Source: an uncultured Prevotellaceae bacterium (lineage in GTDB: Bacteria; Bacteroidota; Bacteroidia; Bacteroidales; Muribaculaceae). Taken from it: a stretch of 14,861 nt of DNA. Below, one piece after another: positions 12,595 to 14,861 of this stretch. A program made the position numbers and the translations under genes. The notes below the pieces were generated by a model. The model was given only the letters and a program-made list of their open reading frames with translations, had not been told where the DNA came from and did no database searches. Numbering within the stretch: position 1 is the first letter of the stretch; each line of letters opens with the position of its first letter. The DNA is taken from contig CAMFSS010000021.1 of assembly GCA_945983195.1 (NCBI GenBank), positions 1-14,861 on the forward strand, written 5' to 3'.

Positions 12595-13812
12595 TCACAT
12601 GCTGCCTGTGATGTCGAATACGCGTGAGCGGGCAAGCATACATGCCCCAATCATTCCGGCACGCTCACGCAGAGCCGATATTTTCACCACGGTGTCCTTG
12701 TTGACCATATTGAGCGAGTGCTTCTTGATTGCAGTCTTGATTGGCAAAATGAGGTAGTCGTCGACGGTGGAGAGCACGCCGCCTATAATCACCATTTCGG
12801 GGTTGAACAAGTTCATCAGTCCGGCAATGTGCTTGCCAAGCTCATAGCCAAGATCCTCGAGCAGCTCAATGCAGAGTGTATCCTCACGATTTATGGCGTC
12901 GATAATCATTTCAAGGGTGATGTGCTCATTGTTCTCGATGGCTTCAGAGAGGATTGACTTCTCGCCGGCTTTCACACGCTCCACCAGATGGCGGTAGATG
13001 GCACAGCCCGAAGCCTCGGTCTCAAGGCAGCCTTTCTTGCCGCAATGGCATATAATGCCGTTGTCGAACACCGGAGTGTGTCCGAACTCGCCGGCAAACC
13101 CCGACATGCCCGAATAAATTTTGCCATTGATGATTATGCCAAGTCCAAGCCCCCAGCTAACATTGATGAAAAGCACATGCTTCTTCTCGCTGATGCCGCC
13201 GCGCAAATATTCGCCGTAGGTCATTGCACGAGTGTCATTGTCGATCGACACCTGATAGCCCACTTTCTCAGTCATTAGCTGCGACAGAGGCACCTCGCCG
13301 AAGTTGAACCAACTGTAGCTGTAGCCCGACTCGGGATTCACACGCCCCGACACATTCACGCATATATTGAGAATCTTGCTTCGGTCGATGATTAGTGAGT
13401 CGATAAACCGGCGTATGATGCTGCAAAGATTGTCAAGACCCTCCCTGGTGTTCTCGAAGGCATAGTCGGTGAACGACTGCTTCTCCACAAGCTCGCCATT
13501 GAAGTTGATAAGCCCTATGTTGAGTGCATAGCGGCGTATGTCGACACCGATAAAGTAGCAGGCATCGGGGTTGAGTCCGTAGAGAAGCGGATGTCTGCCG
13601 CCACTCGTTTCAAGTTTACCGTAGGAATTGACCAGCCCCGACTGGCACATATCTTCCACAAGCTTGGTGACAGTGGGGATGCTGAGGTCGAGCACTTTGG
13701 CAAGGTCGGTAATAGTGGAATTGCCGTTGTAGATATAGTAAGTTATAATCCGCTTCTTAAGAAGGGAATTCTTGTTGCCTTTGGCAAGTTCATTAAGCAG
13801 TTCTTCGGTCAT
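12595..13812 (-). CDS. ROK-family transcriptional regulator (NagC/XylR type)
   Basis: This 405-residue protein is probably a sugar-responsive repressor. An N-terminal winged helix-turn-helix (about 20-75, including STITDLAKVLDLSIPTVTKL) precedes a ROK sugar-binding domain from about residue 85. The ROK zinc motif is intact: His245 in GEFGH and Cys255, Cys257 and Cys262 in CHCGKKGC, followed by LETEASG. The sugar-binding Asp lies in IDNDTRA (Asp193). The ATP phosphate motif, normally DxGGT, reads DIRRYA here (91-96), so kinase activity is unlikely and a regulatory role is favoured. A perfect Bacteroidetes promoter lies 49 nt upstream. Its genomic neighbours are housekeeping genes, so the effector and targets are unknown. 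Control of the susCD operon is possible but only suggested by promoter similarity. Confidence 0.92.
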   Translation of the reverse strand: MTEELLNELAKGNKNSLLKKRIITYYIYNGNSTITDLAKVLDLSIPTVTKLVEDMCQSGLVNSYGKLETSGGRHPLLYGLNPDACYFIGVDIRRYALNIGLINFNGELVEKQSFTDYAFENTREGLDNLCSIIRRFIDSLIIDRSKILNICVNVSGRVNPESGYSYSWFNFGEVPLSQLMTEKVGYQVSIDNDTRAMTYGEYLRGGISEKKHVLFINVSWGLGLGIIINGKIYSGMSGFAGEFGHTPVFDNGIICHCGKKGCLETEASGCAIYRHLVERVKAGEKSILSEAIENNEHITLEMIIDAINREDTLCIELLEDLGYELGKHIAGLMNLFNPEMVIIGGVLSTVDDYLILPIKTAIKKHSLNMVNKDTVVKISALRERAGMIGACMLARSRVFDITGSM

Positions 13813-13860
13813 TGTATCGAGAAAAAAATGGAGTTAATTCAGCAGCGGTATAAAAGTGAA

Positions 13861-13892
13861 CAAATGTAGCAAATTTCATCGGAAAATGCAAA
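13861..13892 (-). promoter_or_regulatory. Bacteroidetes-type promoter of the ROK regulator gene
   Basis: On the - strand, TTTG (complement of 13889-13892), 20 nt, then TACATTTG (complement of 13861-13868) is a perfect consensus match. Initiation would be near 13854, about 40 nt before the ATG at 13812. The 8-mer GCAAATTT occurs twice on the + strand (13869-13876 and 13888-13895), 19 bp apart, which could be a pair of half-sites. Confidence 0.75.
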
Positions 13893-13930
13893 TTTTGGAC
13901 GATTTTTCCATCTTTACCGATTTTTGAAGA

Positions 13931-13953
13931 CCGCACCACACTTTCATGTGCGG
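13931..13953 (-). terminator. Possible hairpin after the mechanosensitive channel gene
   Basis: CCGCAC at 13931-13936 pairs with GTGCGG at 13948-13953 across an 11-nt loop, 5 nt beyond the stop codon of the - strand channel gene. There is no good T-run after it on that strand (TCTTCAAAAATC), so this is a weak terminator at best. Confidence 0.3.
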
Positions 13954-13958
13954 CAACG

Positions 13959-14861
13959 TCAGTTGCGCGATGCAAGCAACGCGGTGATGTCGCCTCCGGT
14001 GGGCGACTGGTAGAGCTTGACCCCAAATTGCGCTGCCGATGCTATGATATACTCCATCGCCTCGGCGGCAAGCAGCTCATAGCGCACAAAGTCGCTCTCA
14101 CGGAAGTAGAAATAAAGCTCTATCGGCAATCCGCTCGGCGTGTGCTCAAGCTGCCGCACCATGAGCCAGTCCTCCTGCCTCACATCCTCGTCGCGGCGCA
14201 AATATTCGGTCACATAGCGGCGATACACGGTGAGATTTACCACCCGAGGCTCTTTCTGAGCCATGTCATCATCGCTAACAAGGCCTCGGCTGTGATAGGC
14301 TTCCAATTCGCCGGCAGTGCAGAATCGCACCGTATTCACGTCGATGTAGATTGTGCGCTTCACGCGGCGGCCGCGGTTCACAATCTCCTTCCAGTTCATG
14401 AACGAGTCGCTCACCAGTATCGACGGCGGAACAGTGGCTATGGTGTTGTCGAAGTTGCGCACCTTCACCGTGGTCAGCGACACCTTCTGCACATAGCCGT
14501 CGACACCGAGTTTCTTAATCGTAATCCAGTCACCCGGCTTGAGCATATCGTTCACATTGAGCTGTATGCCTGCCACAAGCCCCACAATGCTGTCGCGGAA
14601 CAGCAGCATCGACAGCGTGGCAGCGGCTCCGAGTCCGGCTATCAGCGACATAGGCGAGCGGCCTATCACAATCGCCACCACTATGATTGCCCCCAGGCAG
14701 AACACTCCCAGCTTCATGAATTGCACCAGCCCCACTATGTAGTGGTCACGGAGCTTGTGGTGTGTCGACGAAAGGCGCGTGATGTTGTTGAGTATGTGGT
14801 TCACCAGCGACAGTATCATCACCGTGAGAGACAGATCGGGGGCGCGCTCGAGCCGCACCTC
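13959..14861 (-). CDS. MscS-family mechanosensitive channel, YbdG-like (partial, N-terminus outside window)
   Basis: This inner-membrane channel probably opens under membrane tension to release solutes on hypo-osmotic shock. The frame runs open to the window edge, so about 301 C-terminal residues are seen and the N-terminal membrane segments are missing. Visible parts in order are: a membrane segment (FMKLGVFCLGAIIVVAIVIG), the pore-lining helix region SLIAGLGAAATLSMLLFRDS, then the MscS beta-domain starting DMLKPGDWITI with VRNFDNTIATVPPS and SFMNWKE. A C-terminal alpha/beta region ends LLASRN. The sequence around the pore and the NWKE motif resemble the YbdG/MscM branch more than MscS itself. 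It lies upstream of, and on the same strand as, the ROK gene, but that gene has its own promoter. Confidence 0.88.
   Translation of the reverse strand, partial: EVRLERAPDLSLTVMILSLVNHILNNITRLSSTHHKLRDHYIVGLVQFMKLGVFCLGAIIVVAIVIGRSPMSLIAGLGAAATLSMLLFRDSIVGLVAGIQLNVNDMLKPGDWITIKKLGVDGYVQKVSLTTVKVRNFDNTIATVPPSILVSDSFMNWKEIVNRGRRVKRTIYIDVNTVRFCTAGELEAYHSRGLVSDDDMAQKEPRVVNLTVYRRYVTEYLRRDEDVRQEDWLMVRQLEHTPSGLPIELYFYFRESDFVRYELLAAEAMEYIIASAAQFGVKLYQSPTGGDITALLASRN

Noticed and set aside
1..14861. CRISPR arrays, tRNA or rRNA genes, insertion sequences, prophage genes, toxin-antitoxin or defence systems
   Set aside because: None was seen on either strand; apart from the first partial gene, every long supported open frame belongs to a known family unrelated to these.

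Overview
The window looks like a chromosomal segment of a gut-type Bacteroidota bacterium, order Bacteroidales, perhaps the Muribaculaceae (the family is a guess). The evidence is a SusC/SusD pair, four promoters that fit the Bacteroidetes pattern TTTG-N19-21-TAnnTTTG, little Shine-Dalgarno sequence, and the housekeeping order DUF177-rpmF-fabH-era-der. Both ends of the window cut through genes.

Layout. (1) 1-246 holds the 3' end of an unrecognised + strand gene. (2) 453-2288 on the - strand encodes a Na/Pi-cotransporter family protein with a PhoU-like C-terminal region. It converges on the first gene across a strong hairpin, and its own promoter lies at 2363-2393. (3) 2289-2959 is a divergent control region with two opposing promoters, several dyads, and an untranslated leader of nearly 400 nt before susC. 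(4) 2960-8052 encodes a SusC-like TonB-dependent outer membrane transporter and its SusD-like lipoprotein, followed by a clear terminator. No glycosidase, protease or dedicated regulator lies beside them. (5) 8263-12581 is a housekeeping run on the + strand: a YceD-like DUF177 protein (TTG start), ribosomal protein L32, FabH, Era and Der. A terminator after fabH, a 12-bp perfect inverted repeat before fabH and a 9-bp tandem repeat between era and der break it into parts. (6) 12595-13812 on the - strand encodes a ROK-family transcriptional regulator that converges on der with only 13 bp between the stop codons. (7) 13959-14861 on the - strand is the C-terminal part of an MscS-type mechanosensitive channel of the YbdG kind.

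How it fits together. The SusCD pair probably imports an unknown oligomer or peptide across the outer membrane. The DUF177 to Der run links ribosome biogenesis (YceD-like, L32, Era, Der) with initiation of fatty acid synthesis (FabH). The ROK protein keeps its DNA-binding domain and zinc motif but has lost the kinase phosphate motif, so it should be a sugar-responsive regulator. Its promoter matches the susC promoter at 28 of 36 positions over the core, which may reflect shared control or only a shared strong-promoter type.

Most of the window is ordinary core genome. I see no CRISPR array, prophage, insertion sequence, tRNA or rRNA, and no clearly new system. The parts most worth a second look are the susC control region and leader, the inverted repeat before fabH, and the 9-bp repeat between era and der.
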